DNA of 64,000 bases from Paracoccus homiensis (GTDB lineage Bacteria > Pseudomonadota > Alphaproteobacteria > Rhodobacterales > Rhodobacteraceae). Both the position numbers and the translations under genes were made by a program. Shown one piece after another: positions 55,893 through 64,000 of the stretch (positions within the stretch are counted from its first letter, which is position 1; each line of letters opens with the position of its first letter). Below the pieces are notes generated by a model. The model had not been told where the DNA came from. It was given only the letters and a program-made list of their open reading frames with translations, and did no database searches. The DNA lies in NCBI RefSeq assembly GCF_900111675.1, contig NZ_FOHO01000016.1:1-64000 (forward strand). Direction: 5' to 3'.

Positions 55893-57323
55893 CTAGTCGT
55901 CATTGTCGCGCGCGTAGACATCCTCGTAACGGATGATGTCATCCTCGCCCAGATAGCTGCCGGTCTGCACCTCGATCAGCACCATCGGCACCTTGCCGGG
56001 ATTTTCCATCCGATGAACGGCGCCAAGGGGCACATAGATCGACTGGTTTTCCGTAACCAGGGTGACCGTCTGATCGACCGTGACCTTGGCCGTGCCGCTG
56101 ACCACGATCCAGTGTTCGGACCGGTGAACATGGCTTTGCAGCGACAGGGCCGCGCCGGGTTTGACCACGATGCGCTTGACCTGAAAACGATCGGCCAGCG
56201 CCAGCGTCTCGAACCAACCCCAGGGGCGGTGATCGCGGGGAAAAGCCGTTGCCTGCTTTTTCTTCTGGTCTTTCAATGCGCTGACGGCAAGACGCACATC
56301 CTGCGCCCGGTCCATCCCGGCGACCAGCACCGCATCGCCGGTGGCCACCACCATCGTATCCTTCAACCCGATGCCCACGACCTCCAGGTCAGGATCATCG
56401 CTGCGCAGCAGCACATTGTCGCAATCGATCGCGGTCGCATGCGCGGTGGCTACACCACGATCCGAAGGGGCCGCATCCAGCGTCTCGCGCCAGACCGCGT
56501 CCCAACCGCCCAGATCCGACCATCGGTCGGAAAAGCGCACGACGGTCAGGTTGTCGGCCTTTTCCATCACCGCATAGTCGATGGAATTGTCGGCCAACCC
56601 TTCCCAGGGCGCGGGGGCCAGCCGCAGGAAACCCAGATCGGTCTTTGCCTGCGACAGCGCCTGGCCGACCGGGTCCAGATATTCCGGCGCATGCTGACGG
56701 AAGGCATCGATCATGCTGCTGGCCTTGAACAGGAAGATGCCCGCGTTCCACAGGAAATTGCCCTGGGCCAGCATCTGCGCGGCGCGCTCGGCATCCGGCT
56801 TTTCAACGAAACGCGCCAAGGGCTGCGGCCCGTCGCCCTGCCCGGCCAGTTCCAGATAGCCATAGCCGGTCTCGGGGCGATCGGGGGTGATGCCGAAGGT
56901 GACGATCCGACCGTCGGCGGCTGGGCCACTGCCCTGCTGCACGGCGCGGCTGAAGGCGGCGACATCAGGGATGACATGATCCGAAGGGGCAACCAGCAAC
57001 AACGCCTCGGGGTCGGTTTTGGCGACCATCAATGCAGCTGCCAGAATGGCCGGCGCCGTATTGCGGCCCGCAGGTTCGATCACGATGGCGCCGGGCGCAA
57101 GGCCAACCTGCTCCAGCTGTTCGGCCACGATAAAGCGGAAATCCGCATTGGTCATCACGACCGGATCGGCATAATCGGCCCCGGACAGACGCAGGGCCGA
57201 GGCCTGAAACAAGGTCTGCTCACCGATCAGCTGGGCGAATTGCTTCGGGAACGCCTTGCGAGAGACCGGCCACAGCCGCGTTCCCGAACCACCCGCCATC
57301 AGAATCGGAGTAATCTTGGCCAT
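55893..57323 (-). CDS. manC: Bifunctional mannose-1-phosphate guanylyltransferase / mannose-6-phosphate isomerase
   Basis: 476 residues. Nucleotidyltransferase signature GGSGTRLWPVSRKAFPKQF near residue 11, then VEKP with FLWNAGIFLF, and a C-terminal cupin (about 360-476: RPWGWFETL ... LSLQSHVHRSEHWIVVSG) for the isomerase. It makes GDP-mannose for polysaccharide or LPS. It lies after the spc operon terminator and before gbcAB; transcription appears independent. Confidence 0.94.
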   Translation of the reverse strand: MAKITPILMAGGSGTRLWPVSRKAFPKQFAQLIGEQTLFQASALRLSGADYADPVVMTNADFRFIVAEQLEQVGLAPGAIVIEPAGRNTAPAILAAALMVAKTDPEALLLVAPSDHVIPDVAAFSRAVQQGSGPAADGRIVTFGITPDRPETGYGYLELAGQGDGPQPLARFVEKPDAERAAQMLAQGNFLWNAGIFLFKASSMIDAFRQHAPEYLDPVGQALSQAKTDLGFLRLAPAPWEGLADNSIDYAVMEKADNLTVVRFSDRWSDLGGWDAVWRETLDAAPSDRGVATAHATAIDCDNVLLRSDDPDLEVVGIGLKDTMVVATGDAVLVAGMDRAQDVRLAVSALKDQKKKQATAFPRDHRPWGWFETLALADRFQVKRIVVKPGAALSLQSHVHRSEHWIVVSGTAKVTVDQTVTLVTENQSIYVPLGAVHRMENPGKVPMVLIEVQTGSYLGEDDIIRYEDVYARDNDD

Positions 57324-57408
57324 CCCGCCCCTCGCAGACACTTATGCTTTTGGAAAGGGATAGCCCAGCCTACCCGCCCCGCCAAGCACCCGCACGGGAT
57401 TTGAAACG

Positions 57409-57440
57409 AAAAGGGCGACATCCCAACAGGATGCCGCCCC
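57409..57440 (-). terminator. Intrinsic terminator after rpmD
   Basis: On the minus strand a stem GGGCG-x-CATCC / GGATG-x-CGCCC with one mismatch pair (A-C) and a five-base loop (57413-57439) is followed at once by TTTTCG. It ends the ribosomal operon at rpmD. Confidence 0.85.
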
Positions 57441-57467
57441 AATCATGCTGCGCAGATGCGCGGTGTC

Positions 57468-57653
57468 TTACGACTTTTCTTCGATGATCGTCACCAGATG
57501 CGGGATCTTGGCGACCATGCCGCGGATCGAAGGGGTATCCTCCAGCTCGCGCGTGCGGTTCATCTTGTTCAGGCCCAGACCCTTCAGCGTCTCACGCTGG
57601 ATGGCGGGGCGACGGATCGGCGAACCGATCTGCTTGACGACGATAGTAGCCAT
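57468..57653 (-). CDS. rpmD: 50S ribosomal protein L30
   Basis: 61 residues, [38 protein letters not shown], the normal L30 length and sequence. In most bacteria rplO and secY follow; here a terminator and manC follow instead, so this is the last gene of the operon. It begins 12 nt after rpsE. Confidence 0.95.
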   Translation of the reverse strand: MATIVVKQIGSPIRRPAIQRETLKGLGLNKMNRTRELEDTPSIRGMVAKIPHLVTIIEEKS

Positions 57654-57665
57654 TCGCCTGTCTCC

Positions 57666-58232
57666 TTACGCTTCGGCGGCTTCGACAGCCGGCTTGTCGG
57701 TCTGGGGCAGAATGTCGGCCACTTTCTTGCCGCGACGCTGCGCGACCGAACGGGGGCTCGATTCTTTCTTCAGACCGTCCAGCGTGGCGCGGATCATGTT
57801 GTAGGGGTTCTGCGAGCCCTGCGATTTCGCAACGACGTCCTGAACACCCAGCATCTCGAACACGGCACGCATCGGGCCGCCGGCGATGATGCCGGTACCT
57901 GGAACGGCGGTGCGCATGATGACCTTGCCGGCGCCATGACGACCTTCGATGTCGTGGTGCAGCGTACGACCATCGCGCAGCGGCACGCGGATCATGTTGC
58001 GCTTGGCTTGTTCGGTCGCCTTGCGGATGGCCTCGGGGACCTCCTTGGCCTTACCTTTGCCAAAGCCCACGCGACCGCGCTGGTCGCCGACAACGACAAG
58101 TGCGGCGAAGCCAAAGCGCTTACCACCCTTGACGGTTTTCGACACGCGGTTGATCGCAACAAGGCGATCGGCGAATTCCGGGGTCTCTTCGCGATCTTCG
58201 CGACGGCCCCGACGGTTTTCACGTTCTGCCAT
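57666..58232 (-). CDS. rpsE: 30S ribosomal protein S5
   Basis: 188 residues: [42 protein letters not shown] is the S5 double-stranded-RNA-binding fold, and the C-terminal domain [17 protein letters not shown] is usual. An arginine-rich [12 protein letters not shown] extension lies at the start. It follows rplR after a 131-nt gap that contains a stable stem-loop. Confidence 0.97.
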   Translation of the reverse strand: MAERENRRGRREDREETPEFADRLVAINRVSKTVKGGKRFGFAALVVVGDQRGRVGFGKGKAKEVPEAIRKATEQAKRNMIRVPLRDGRTLHHDIEGRHGAGKVIMRTAVPGTGIIAGGPMRAVFEMLGVQDVVAKSQGSQNPYNMIRATLDGLKKESSPRSVAQRRGKKVADILPQTDKPAVEAAEA

Positions 58233-58326
58233 CAGGCATTCCTTTATAGGTGGCGCGCAGACCGCGCCGTTCAAATCCAACCCAGGTGGCCCGCCCGCAC
58301 TGCGAAGGGGCCCCGGATCATCGGGA

Positions 58327-58353
58327 TGGCGCGTCCCTTGTCAGGACGCGCCA
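58327..58353 (-). terminator. Intercistronic hairpin between rplR and rpsE
   Basis: TGGCGCGTCC-CTTGTCA-GGACGCGCCA, 10-bp perfect stem inside the operon, no T-run on the minus side. More likely a processing, pausing or control element than a full terminator. Confidence 0.55.
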
Positions 58354-58363
58354 CCCGCATGCA

Positions 58364-58723
58364 TCAGAACTTCAGACCGCCTTCGCGGGCAGCCTCGGCC
58401 AGTGCCTTGATCTTGCCGTGGAAGATGAAACCACCGCGGTCGAAGACGACTTCTTCCACACCGGCTTTCTTCGCACGTTCCGCGATCGCAGCGCCGATCT
58501 TGGCAGCGGCTTCGACGTTGTTCTTGCCGACCATGCCCAGATCCTTTTCCAGCGTGCTGGCCGAGGCCAGGGTCACGCCGTTCAGGTCGTCGATGACCTG
58601 AACCGAAAGGTTCTTGGACGAACGGTGAACCGACAGACGCGGGCGACCGTTGTTTTCGGCCCGCAGTTTGTTCCGCACGCGCAGGCGGCGCTTTTGGAAC
58701 AGCTCTTGCTTTTTCAGTGCCAT
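58364..58723 (-). CDS. rplR: 50S ribosomal protein L18
   Basis: 119 residues. [35 protein letters not shown] and the C-terminal [24 protein letters not shown] are typical of L18, which binds 5S rRNA. Confidence 0.97.
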   Translation of the reverse strand: MALKKQELFQKRRLRVRNKLRAENNGRPRLSVHRSSKNLSVQVIDDLNGVTLASASTLEKDLGMVGKNNVEAAAKIGAAIAERAKKAGVEEVVFDRGGFIFHGKIKALAEAAREGGLKF

Positions 58724-58735
58724 TTCTCGCGCCCC

Positions 58736-59269
58736 TTACTTCTTCTTGCCTTCCTTGCGGAAAACATACTCGCCCTTGTAGCGAATGCCTTTGCCCTTGT
58801 AGGGCTCGGGCTGACGCCACTCGCGAATGTTTGCCGCAACCTGGCCGACCAGCTGCTGGTCAATACCTTCGACAACGATTTCGGTCTGCTTCGGTGCGGT
58901 GATCGTGACGCCGTCCGGGGTCTCGAAGTTCACCTCGTGGCTGTAGCCCAGGGACAGCTTCAGGGTCTTGCCCTGCATCTGTGCGCGGTAACCCACACCC
59001 TGAATTTCCAGCTCTTTCTTGAAGCCTTCCGACACGCCGACGGTCAGGTTCTCGATCATCGAACGGGTCATGCCCCACTGCTGGCGCGCACGCTTGTGCA
59101 GGCCACGCGGTTTGACGTGAACGTTGTTCTCTTCCGTGACCAGATCGACCTCATCGGTCGCGGTGAAGCTGCGGGTGCCCTTGGGGCCCTTCACTTCGAT
59201 GGTCTGGCCCTTGATCTCGGCCGTCACGCCCTTGGGCAGTTCGACCGGCTTCTTACCAATCCGAGACAT
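58736..59269 (-). CDS. rplF: 50S ribosomal protein L6
   Basis: 177 residues beginning [19 protein letters not shown], and ending with the [24 protein letters not shown]6 signature. Sits between rpsH and rplR in canonical order. Confidence 0.98.
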   Translation of the reverse strand: MSRIGKKPVELPKGVTAEIKGQTIEVKGPKGTRSFTATDEVDLVTEENNVHVKPRGLHKRARQQWGMTRSMIENLTVGVSEGFKKELEIQGVGYRAQMQGKTLKLSLGYSHEVNFETPDGVTITAPKQTEIVVEGIDQQLVGQVAANIREWRQPEPYKGKGIRYKGEYVFRKEGKKK

Positions 59270-59281
59270 CTGCTGCCCTCC

Positions 59282-59680
59282 TTAGAATACGGTGCAGAGG
59301 ACTTCGCCGCCGACATTGGCATTGCGAGCCGCTGCATCCGACATGACACCTTTCGGGGTCGACACGATCGAGACGCCCAGGCCCTGACGGACCTGCGGGA
59401 TTTCCTTGGAGCCGGCATAGACGCGGCGACCAGGCTTCGAAACGCGCGACAATTCCCGGATGACCGGAGTGCCGTCGTGATATTTCAGACCGATTTCCAG
59501 CTCGTTATGGCCTTCTTCGGTGGTCACTTCCTCGTAGCCGCGGATGTAACCTTCTGCTTTCAGCACGTCCAGAACCCAAGCGCGCAGCTTGGAGGCCGGG
59601 GTGCGAACGGTCGATTTGCCGCGCAACTGTGCGTTGCGGATGCGGGTCAGCATATCGCCGAGAGGATCGTTCATGTTCAT
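59282..59680 (-). CDS. rpsH: 30S ribosomal protein S8
   Basis: 132 residues: [29 protein letters not shown] at the start and the C-terminal [22 protein letters not shown] signature of S8. It binds helix 21 of 16S rRNA and, in E. coli, also represses spc translation. Confidence 0.98.
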   Translation of the reverse strand: MNMNDPLGDMLTRIRNAQLRGKSTVRTPASKLRAWVLDVLKAEGYIRGYEEVTTEEGHNELEIGLKYHDGTPVIRELSRVSKPGRRVYAGSKEIPQVRQGLGVSIVSTPKGVMSDAAARNANVGGEVLCTVF

Positions 59681-59690
59681 TTTCGCCCCC

Positions 59691-59996
59691 TTACCAGCTC
59701 GATTTAACCAGACCGGGGATCTGACCGTTCGAGCCGAGCTCGCGCAGCATGATCCGCGACAGTTTCAGTTTGCGGTAATACGCATGCGGACGACCGGTCA
59801 GTTCACACCGGTTGTGCAGACGCGTTGCCGAAGAATTGCGCGGCAGTTCTGCCAGCTTCAGCGAAGCCTTGAAACGCTCTTCCATCGGGCGGGACTGGTC
59901 GTTGATGACCTCTTTCAGGGCCGCACGCTTGTCAGCGTATTGAGCGACCATGCGCTGGCGCTTTTTCTCGCGCTCAACCATCGACTTCTTTGCCAT
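59691..59996 (-). CDS. rpsN: 30S ribosomal protein S14 (long, zinc-independent form)
   Basis: 101 residues. It lacks the CxxC zinc motif of the short form and has the [24 protein letters not shown] signature. [17 protein letters not shown] is the start. Confidence 0.97.
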   Translation of the reverse strand: MAKKSMVEREKKRQRMVAQYADKRAALKEVINDQSRPMEERFKASLKLAELPRNSSATRLHNRCELTGRPHAYYRKLKLSRIMLRELGSNGQIPGLVKSSW

Positions 59997-60014
59997 ATCT
60001 CTTACCTTCCGCGA

Positions 60015-60575
60015 TCAGCTGTTGAACGGCATGTTGAAGTGCTTCAACAGCGATTTCGCTTCCGCGTCGGTCTTCGCGGTGGTGCAGATGATGATGTCCA
60101 TCCCCAGAACTTCGTCGACCTTGTCGAAGTTGATTTCCGGGAACACGATGTGCTCTTTCAGGCCCATGGCGTAGTTGCCGCGACCATCAAAAGCCGTGCC
60201 TTTCACGCCGCGGAAGTCGCGGACGCGCGGCAGCGCGATGTTGATCAGGCGATCCAGGAATTCGTACATCCGGTCGCCGCGCAGGGTCACCTTGGCACCC
60301 AGCGGCATTTCTTCACGAACGCGGAAGCCGGCGATCGACTTCTTGGCCTTCGTGATGACAGCCTTCTGACCGGCGATCAGCGACAGCTCTTCAGCGCCCT
60401 GTTTCACCTTCTTGGTGTCCTTGACGGCCTCGCCGATACCCATGTTCAGGACGATCTTGTCCAGACGCGGGATCTGCATGTCGTTCTTGTAGCCGAACTC
60501 TTCTTTCAGAGCGGCACGAACGTTGTCGCGGTACTGCGAACGCAGGCGCGGCGTGTATTTCGAAGCGTCCAGCAT
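60015..60575 (-). CDS. rplE: 50S ribosomal protein L5
   Basis: 186 residues with [48 protein letters not shown] and the ending [21 protein letters not shown]5 binds 5S rRNA. It overlaps rplX by one base. Confidence 0.98.
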   Translation of the reverse strand: MLDASKYTPRLRSQYRDNVRAALKEEFGYKNDMQIPRLDKIVLNMGIGEAVKDTKKVKQGAEELSLIAGQKAVITKAKKSIAGFRVREEMPLGAKVTLRGDRMYEFLDRLINIALPRVRDFRGVKGTAFDGRGNYAMGLKEHIVFPEINFDKVDEVLGMDIIICTTAKTDAEAKSLLKHFNMPFNS

Positions 60576-60880
60576 CAGATCACGTCTCCCGTGGTCTTGG
60601 CGAAACGGACCTTCTTGCCGTCTTCCTCGCGGAAGCCGACGCGGGTCGCTTTGCCGTTTTTGTCCATGAGGGCCAGATTCGACAGGTCGATCGGCATCGC
60701 CTTCGGCGTGCGACCACCCTGGCTGGTCTGGGTCTGGCGCTGGTGACGGATCGCGATGTTCACGCCATCAACGACTGCCTTGTTCTCTTTCGGGAACACG
60801 GCAGTGATTTCGCCCTGCTTGCCCTTGTCCTTGCCGGCCAGCACGACGACCTTGTCGCCCTTTTTAAGCTTGGCAGCCAT
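60575..60880 (-). CDS. rplX: 50S ribosomal protein L24
   Basis: 101 residues: [23 protein letters not shown] is the KOW motif, followed by [20 protein letters not shown]. An assembly initiator of the large subunit. Overlaps rplN and rplE by one base each. Confidence 0.98.
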   Translation of the reverse strand: MAAKLKKGDKVVVLAGKDKGKQGEITAVFPKENKAVVDGVNIAIRHQRQTQTSQGGRTPKAMPIDLSNLALMDKNGKATRVGFREEDGKKVRFAKTTGDVI

Positions 60881-61248
60881 TACAGCACCTCCGGAGCAAG
60901 CGAGATGATCTTCATGAAGTTCTTCGCACGCAGCTCGCGCACGACCGGGCCGAAGATACGGGTCCCGACCGGCTCACCCTGGTTGTTCAGGATGACGGCG
61001 GCGTTGCGATCGAAGCGGATCGAGGTTCCGTCTTCGCGCTTCACTTCTTTTGCGGTCCGAACGACGACGGCCTTGCGGACGTCACCTTTCTTGACCCGGC
61101 CCCGCGGGATGGCTTCCTTGACGGAAACGACAATGATGTCGCCCACCGACGCATAGCGACGGTGCGAACCACCCAGGACCTTGATGCACTGAACCCGGCG
61201 TGCGCCGGAGTTGTCAGCAACATCCAGATTGGTCTGCATCTGGATCAT
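60880..61248 (-). CDS. rplN: 50S ribosomal protein L14
   Basis: 122 residues with [28 protein letters not shown] and [23 protein letters not shown]. Preceded by a 76-nt gap after rpsQ that has a small stem-loop. Confidence 0.98.
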   Translation of the reverse strand: MIQMQTNLDVADNSGARRVQCIKVLGGSHRRYASVGDIIVVSVKEAIPRGRVKKGDVRKAVVVRTAKEVKREDGTSIRFDRNAAVILNNQGEPVGTRIFGPVVRELRAKNFMKIISLAPEVL

Positions 61249-61267
61249 TTGGTTTCTCCCGACCTTT

Positions 61268-61289
61268 GGGGACCGGCCTTTCCGGCCCC
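61268..61289 (-). terminator. Intercistronic stem between rpsQ and rplN
   Basis: Read on the minus strand: GGGGCCGG-AAAGG-CCGG-T-CCCC, 8 bp with one bulged T. In the 76-nt gap; weak candidate for a control element. Confidence 0.4.
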
Positions 61290-61324
61290 AGGGTTTCGAT
61301 CATTACTGATCTGTGATGATGGAC

Positions 61325-61570
61325 TTATGCCGAAGCAGCTTCGTCCGTCAGGACAGTCCAGCGTTTCGTCTTCGAGATCGGGGCACATTCCGCGATGCGG
61401 ACGGTGTCGCCGACCTTGAACTGGTTTTCCGCGTCATGGGCGCGGAATTTTTTCGAGATCCGAACGGTCTTGTGCAGCAGCGGATGCTTGAAGCGGCGTT
61501 CGACCAGGACGGTGACGGTCTGCTCGTTCTTGTCCGAGACGACCTTGCCTTGCAGGATGCGTTTGGGCAT
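61325..61570 (-). CDS. rpsQ: 30S ribosomal protein S17
   Basis: 81 residues. [21 protein letters not shown] and [22 protein letters not shown], then [19 protein letters not shown] is the S17 signature. Confidence 0.98.
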   Translation of the reverse strand: MPKRILQGKVVSDKNEQTVTVLVERRFKHPLLHKTVRISKKFRAHDAENQFKVGDTVRIAECAPISKTKRWTVLTDEAASA

Positions 61571-61582
61571 GGGTGCGACTCC

Positions 61583-61789
61583 TTAGTTCGAGGCCGCGGC
61601 TTCCGCCGCTTTCTGGTTCAGAATGGTTTTCACACGGGCCACATCGCGGCGAACGCTGCGCATGCGGGCGGTGTTTTCAAGCTGGCCGGTTGCCTGCTGG
61701 AACCGCAGGTTGAAGGCTTCTTTCTTCAGCGCAACCAGCTGCTCTTTCAGCTGATCAGGCGTTTTCGAATTCAGTTCTTGCGCGTCCAT
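61583..61789 (-). CDS. rpmC: 50S ribosomal protein L29
   Basis: 68 residues, two-helix L29: [52 protein letters not shown] is diagnostic. An unusual 204-nt hairpin-rich gap separates it from rplP, while rpsQ follows at 12 nt. Confidence 0.97.
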   Translation of the reverse strand: MDAQELNSKTPDQLKEQLVALKKEAFNLRFQQATGQLENTARMRSVRRDVARVKTILNQKAAEAAASN

Positions 61790-61822
61790 TGCGCGGTATC
61801 CTTTCCAACATCACCGGAGAGC

Positions 61823-61989
61823 CCCGGATTGTCCGGGCCACCCTGATTCCGGTGGAGTTTCGTGATGAAGGCCAGCCCATACAGGCTGAAACCGGCTATT
61901 GCAACCCCCTTCCCCGCCTTTCGGGGAAAAAGGCAGGCCCCGCCGTTTCCGGCGGGGCCAATCCTGGAACCTGCGTGCGGTGCACGCAG
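61823..61989 (-). ncRNA. Structured rplP-rpmC intercistronic region (candidate cis-regulatory RNA)
   Basis: Read on the minus strand, four stems follow the rplP stop: CTGCGTGC-ACC-GCACGCAG (61971-61989), GGCCCCGCC-GGAAAC-GGCGGGGCC (61936-61959) followed 4 nt later by TTTTT (61927-61931), TTCCCCG/CGGGGAA (61910-61928), and CCCGGA-CAA-TCCGGG (61823-61837). The second stem with its T-run has the form of an intrinsic terminator. It could be an attenuator or a processing site. No ORF fits. Confidence 0.5.
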
Positions 61990-61993
61990 CGAC

Positions 61994-62407
61994 TTACCAG
62001 TCCTGACGCTCGACGATGCGGGTCTGAACCGGCAGCTTCATCGCGCCCAGACGCAGCGCTTCGCGTGCGATCTCGGTGCTGACGCCGTCGATCTCGAACA
62101 TGATCCGGCCCGGGTGGACGCGGGCTGCCCAGAAATCGATCGAGCCTTTACCTTTACCCATCCGGACTTCGGTCGGCTTCGAGGAAACCGGCAGGTCCGG
62201 GAAGATCCGGATCCAGACGCGGCCCTGACGCTTCATGTGGCGGGTGATCGCGCGGCGAGCCGCTTCGATCTGGCGGGCGGTGACACGCTCGGGCTCGACC
62301 GCTTTCAGTGCGAACGAGCCGAAGTTCAGCTCGAAGCCGCCCTTCGCGTTGCCGTGGATCCGGCCCTTGTGCTGTTTGCGGAACTTCGTCCGTTTCGGTT
62401 GCAGCAT
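61994..62407 (-). CDS. rplP: 50S ribosomal protein L16
   Basis: 137 residues with [20 protein letters not shown], the L16 start, and [45 protein letters not shown] near the end. It ends just before the structured gap. Confidence 0.98.
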   Translation of the reverse strand: MLQPKRTKFRKQHKGRIHGNAKGGFELNFGSFALKAVEPERVTARQIEAARRAITRHMKRQGRVWIRIFPDLPVSSKPTEVRMGKGKGSIDFWAARVHPGRIMFEIDGVSTEIAREALRLGAMKLPVQTRIVERQDW

Positions 62408-62419
62408 TTGTCGTTCTCC

Positions 62420-63130
62420 TTAGCGCGCGTCGCGGCGCGGACCACGCGGAGCCGGACCTTCCTGAGCCTCGGCGGCCTTGCGGTCGCGAGCCTGCGGGTC
62501 ATGCTCCATGATCTCGCCTTTGAAGATCCAGACCTTGATACCGATGATCCCATAGGGGGTCATGGCCTCGGCCAGCGCGTAATCGATGTCGGCGCGCAGG
62601 GTGTGCAGGGGCACACGGCCTTCGCGATACCACTCGGTCCGTGCGATCTCGGCACCGCCCAGACGGCCGGCAACGTTCACGCGGATACCCAGGGCGCCCA
62701 TACGCATGGCGTTCTGGACCGAACGCTTCATGGCGCGGCGGAACGACACACGACGCTCCAACTGCTGAGCGATCGATTCAGCGACCAGCGCAGCATCGAC
62801 TTCCGGCTTGCGGACTTCGACGATGTTCAGGTTCACGTCGCTGGCGGTGAAGTTCGACAGCTTCTTGCGCAGGACTTCGATGTCAGCGCCTTTTTTGCCG
62901 ATGATCACACCCGGACGCGCAGCGTGGATGGTGACGCGGCACTTCTTGTGCGGACGTTCGATGATGACGCGGCTGATGCCGGCCTGCTTGGCTTCTTTCT
63001 TGATGAAGTCCCGAATTTTCAGGTCTTCAAGCAGCAGATCGCCATATTCCTTGTCATCGGCGTACCAGCGGCTGTCCCAGGTGCGGTTGACCTGGAGGCG
63101 CATGCCGATCGGATTGACCTTCTGACCCAT
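62420..63130 (-). CDS. rpsC: 30S ribosomal protein S3
   Basis: 236 residues: [20 protein letters not shown] start, KH domain with [20 protein letters not shown], and the C-terminal ISx[12 protein letters not shown]. The start at 63130 was chosen over upstream options because it matches the S3 N-terminus and overlaps rplV by one base. Confidence 0.98.
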   Translation of the reverse strand: MGQKVNPIGMRLQVNRTWDSRWYADDKEYGDLLLEDLKIRDFIKKEAKQAGISRVIIERPHKKCRVTIHAARPGVIIGKKGADIEVLRKKLSNFTASDVNLNIVEVRKPEVDAALVAESIAQQLERRVSFRRAMKRSVQNAMRMGALGIRVNVAGRLGGAEIARTEWYREGRVPLHTLRADIDYALAEAMTPYGIIGIKVWIFKGEIMEHDPQARDRKAAEAQEGPAPRGPRRDAR

Positions 63131-63510
63131 TACGCTTGCTCCTCGACTTGGCGCACCTTGATGGTGATTTCCGAAAACGGCTTCATGATCTTGCCATAAC
63201 GGCCACGTGCCCGCGGACGGCCACGCTTCATCACCAGGTTCTTGCCAACCCAGGCTTCGGCGACGATCAGGTTGTCGACGTCCAGACCGTGGTTGTTCTC
63301 GGCGTTCGCGATGGCCGACTGAAGGCATTTCTTCACGTCGCCTGCGATGCGCTTGTGCGAGAAGGTCAGGTCGGCCAGAGCGCGTTCGACTTTCTTACCA
63401 CGGATCAACTGAGCCACGAGGTTCAGCTTTTGCGGCGAGGTGCGAAGCATCTTGATCTTGGCGAACGCTTCGTTCTCCGCCACGCGGCGCGGATTCTGTT
63501 CCTTACCCAT
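63130..63510 (-). CDS. rplV: 50S ribosomal protein L22
   Basis: 126 residues: [30 protein letters not shown] and [30 protein letters not shown], the tunnel-lining loop of L22. Confidence 0.98.
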   Translation of the reverse strand: MGKEQNPRRVAENEAFAKIKMLRTSPQKLNLVAQLIRGKKVERALADLTFSHKRIAGDVKKCLQSAIANAENNHGLDVDNLIVAEAWVGKNLVMKRGRPRARGRYGKIMKPFSEITIKVRQVEEQA

Positions 63511-63515
63511 GACGA

Positions 63516-63794
63516 TTACTTCCTCTTGGCTTTCTTGTCCGCCGCGTGACCGTAGTAGGTCCGGGTCGGCGAGTATTCACCGAACTTCTGGCCGATCATC
63601 TCTTCGGTCACAGCAACGGGAATGTGCTTCTGCCCGTTATAGACGCCGAAGGTCAGGCCAACGAATTGCGGCAGGATGGTCGAACGACGCGACCAGATCT
63701 TGATGACGTCGGATTTCCCCGACTCACGGGCCTTTTCCGCTTTCTTGAGCACATAGGCGTCAACAAAGGGGCCCTTCCAAACAGAACGTGCCAT
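63516..63794 (-). CDS. rpsS: 30S ribosomal protein S19
   Basis: 92 residues with [20 protein letters not shown] and [30 protein letters not shown], the S19 core; it follows rplB by 3 nt. Confidence 0.98.
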   Translation of the reverse strand: MARSVWKGPFVDAYVLKKAEKARESGKSDVIKIWSRRSTILPQFVGLTFGVYNGQKHIPVAVTEEMIGQKFGEYSPTRTYYGHAADKKAKRK

Positions 63795-63797
63795 CGA

Positions 63798-64000
63798 TTA
63801 ACGCCCCTTCTTCTGGTGACGCGACCGCAGGATATACTTGTCGGTCGACTTGTTCGTGCGGGTCTTCTTGCCCTTGGTGTCCTTACCCCAGGGCGTAACC
63901 GGCGTACGGCCACCCGAAGTACGGCCCTCACCACCACCATGCGGGTGGTCGATCGGGTTCATGGCAACACCGCGAACGCTGGGACGGATGCCCTTGTGGC
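63798..64000 (-). CDS. rplB: 50S ribosomal protein L2, 3' end only (cut by window edge)
   Basis: The minus strand read up to the TAA at 63798-63800 gives the L2 C-terminus: [20 protein letters not shown], then [20 protein letters not shown] and the basic tail [11 protein letters not shown]. The rest lies outside the window. Confidence 0.96.
   Translation of the reverse strand, partial: HKGIRPSVRGVAMNPIDHPHGGGEGRTSGGRTPVTPWGKDTKGKKTRTNKSTDKYILRSRHQKKGR

Overview
The window is a contiguous stretch of a high-GC alphaproteobacterial chromosome, most likely a Rhodobacteraceae member close to Paracoccus. The assignment rests on GcrA, the short HPr kinase - RapZ - EIIA(Man) - HPr cluster, a HIG1-type twin-TM protein, DUF2852 and DUF4170 proteins, GbcAB/DMGDH-type betaine genes, and CxxCH cytochrome c' next to a cytochrome b. 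It is densely coded; no gene-free gap exceeds about 300 bases, and no transposase, integrase, CRISPR array or prophage gene was seen.

Layout. 1-95 is the 5' end of a tuf gene. 0.3-9.9 kb holds a DUF533/TerB-like protein, cytochrome c'/b, parC, an SH3 protein, an SDR, a cobalamin adenosyltransferase, etfBA and 3-hydroxyacyl-CoA dehydrogenase. 10-12.4 kb carries a choline-type binding protein coupled to choline sulfatase. 12.5-17.5 kb has a TetR regulator with a near-perfect palindrome, the nitrogen/carbon PTS signalling set (ptsH, EIIA, rapZ, hprK) and divergent pckA. 17.7-22.6 kb has Tat-exported PhoX with a Pho box and argD-GNAT-argF. 22.7-36.4 kb includes gcrA, nudC, metG, arginase, large catalase, two tRNAs, hemY, a mitofilin-like protein and hemD. 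36.5-43.7 kb holds tsaD-gpsA-YciI-EVE, then DUF4170-waaA-like-lpxK and truA.

43.7-55.7 kb is the accessory highlight: enzymes for trans-4-hydroxyproline breakdown (epimerase, FAD oxidase, DapA-type deaminase), a second proline-racemase-superfamily protein and an Ldh-type reductase that together fit trans-3-hydroxyproline conversion to proline, two regulators, then a covalent-FAD/GcvT demethylating dehydrogenase and a Rieske betaine demethylase with its reductase. This looks like a hydroxyproline/betaine salvage island. manC follows, and 57.4-64 kb is the S10/spc ribosomal-protein operon (rplB to rpmD) on the minus strand, which ends unusually at rpmD in an intrinsic terminator and has a hairpin-rich 204-nt gap with a terminator-like structure between rplP and rpmC.

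Other non-coding signals worth a look are a two-copy structured intergenic repeat with covarying hairpin arms (8881-8942 and 20856-20917), operator-like palindromes near tetR, gntR, pckA and choX, and several clear terminators. All functional calls are by eye from motifs, length and context; no database search was run.
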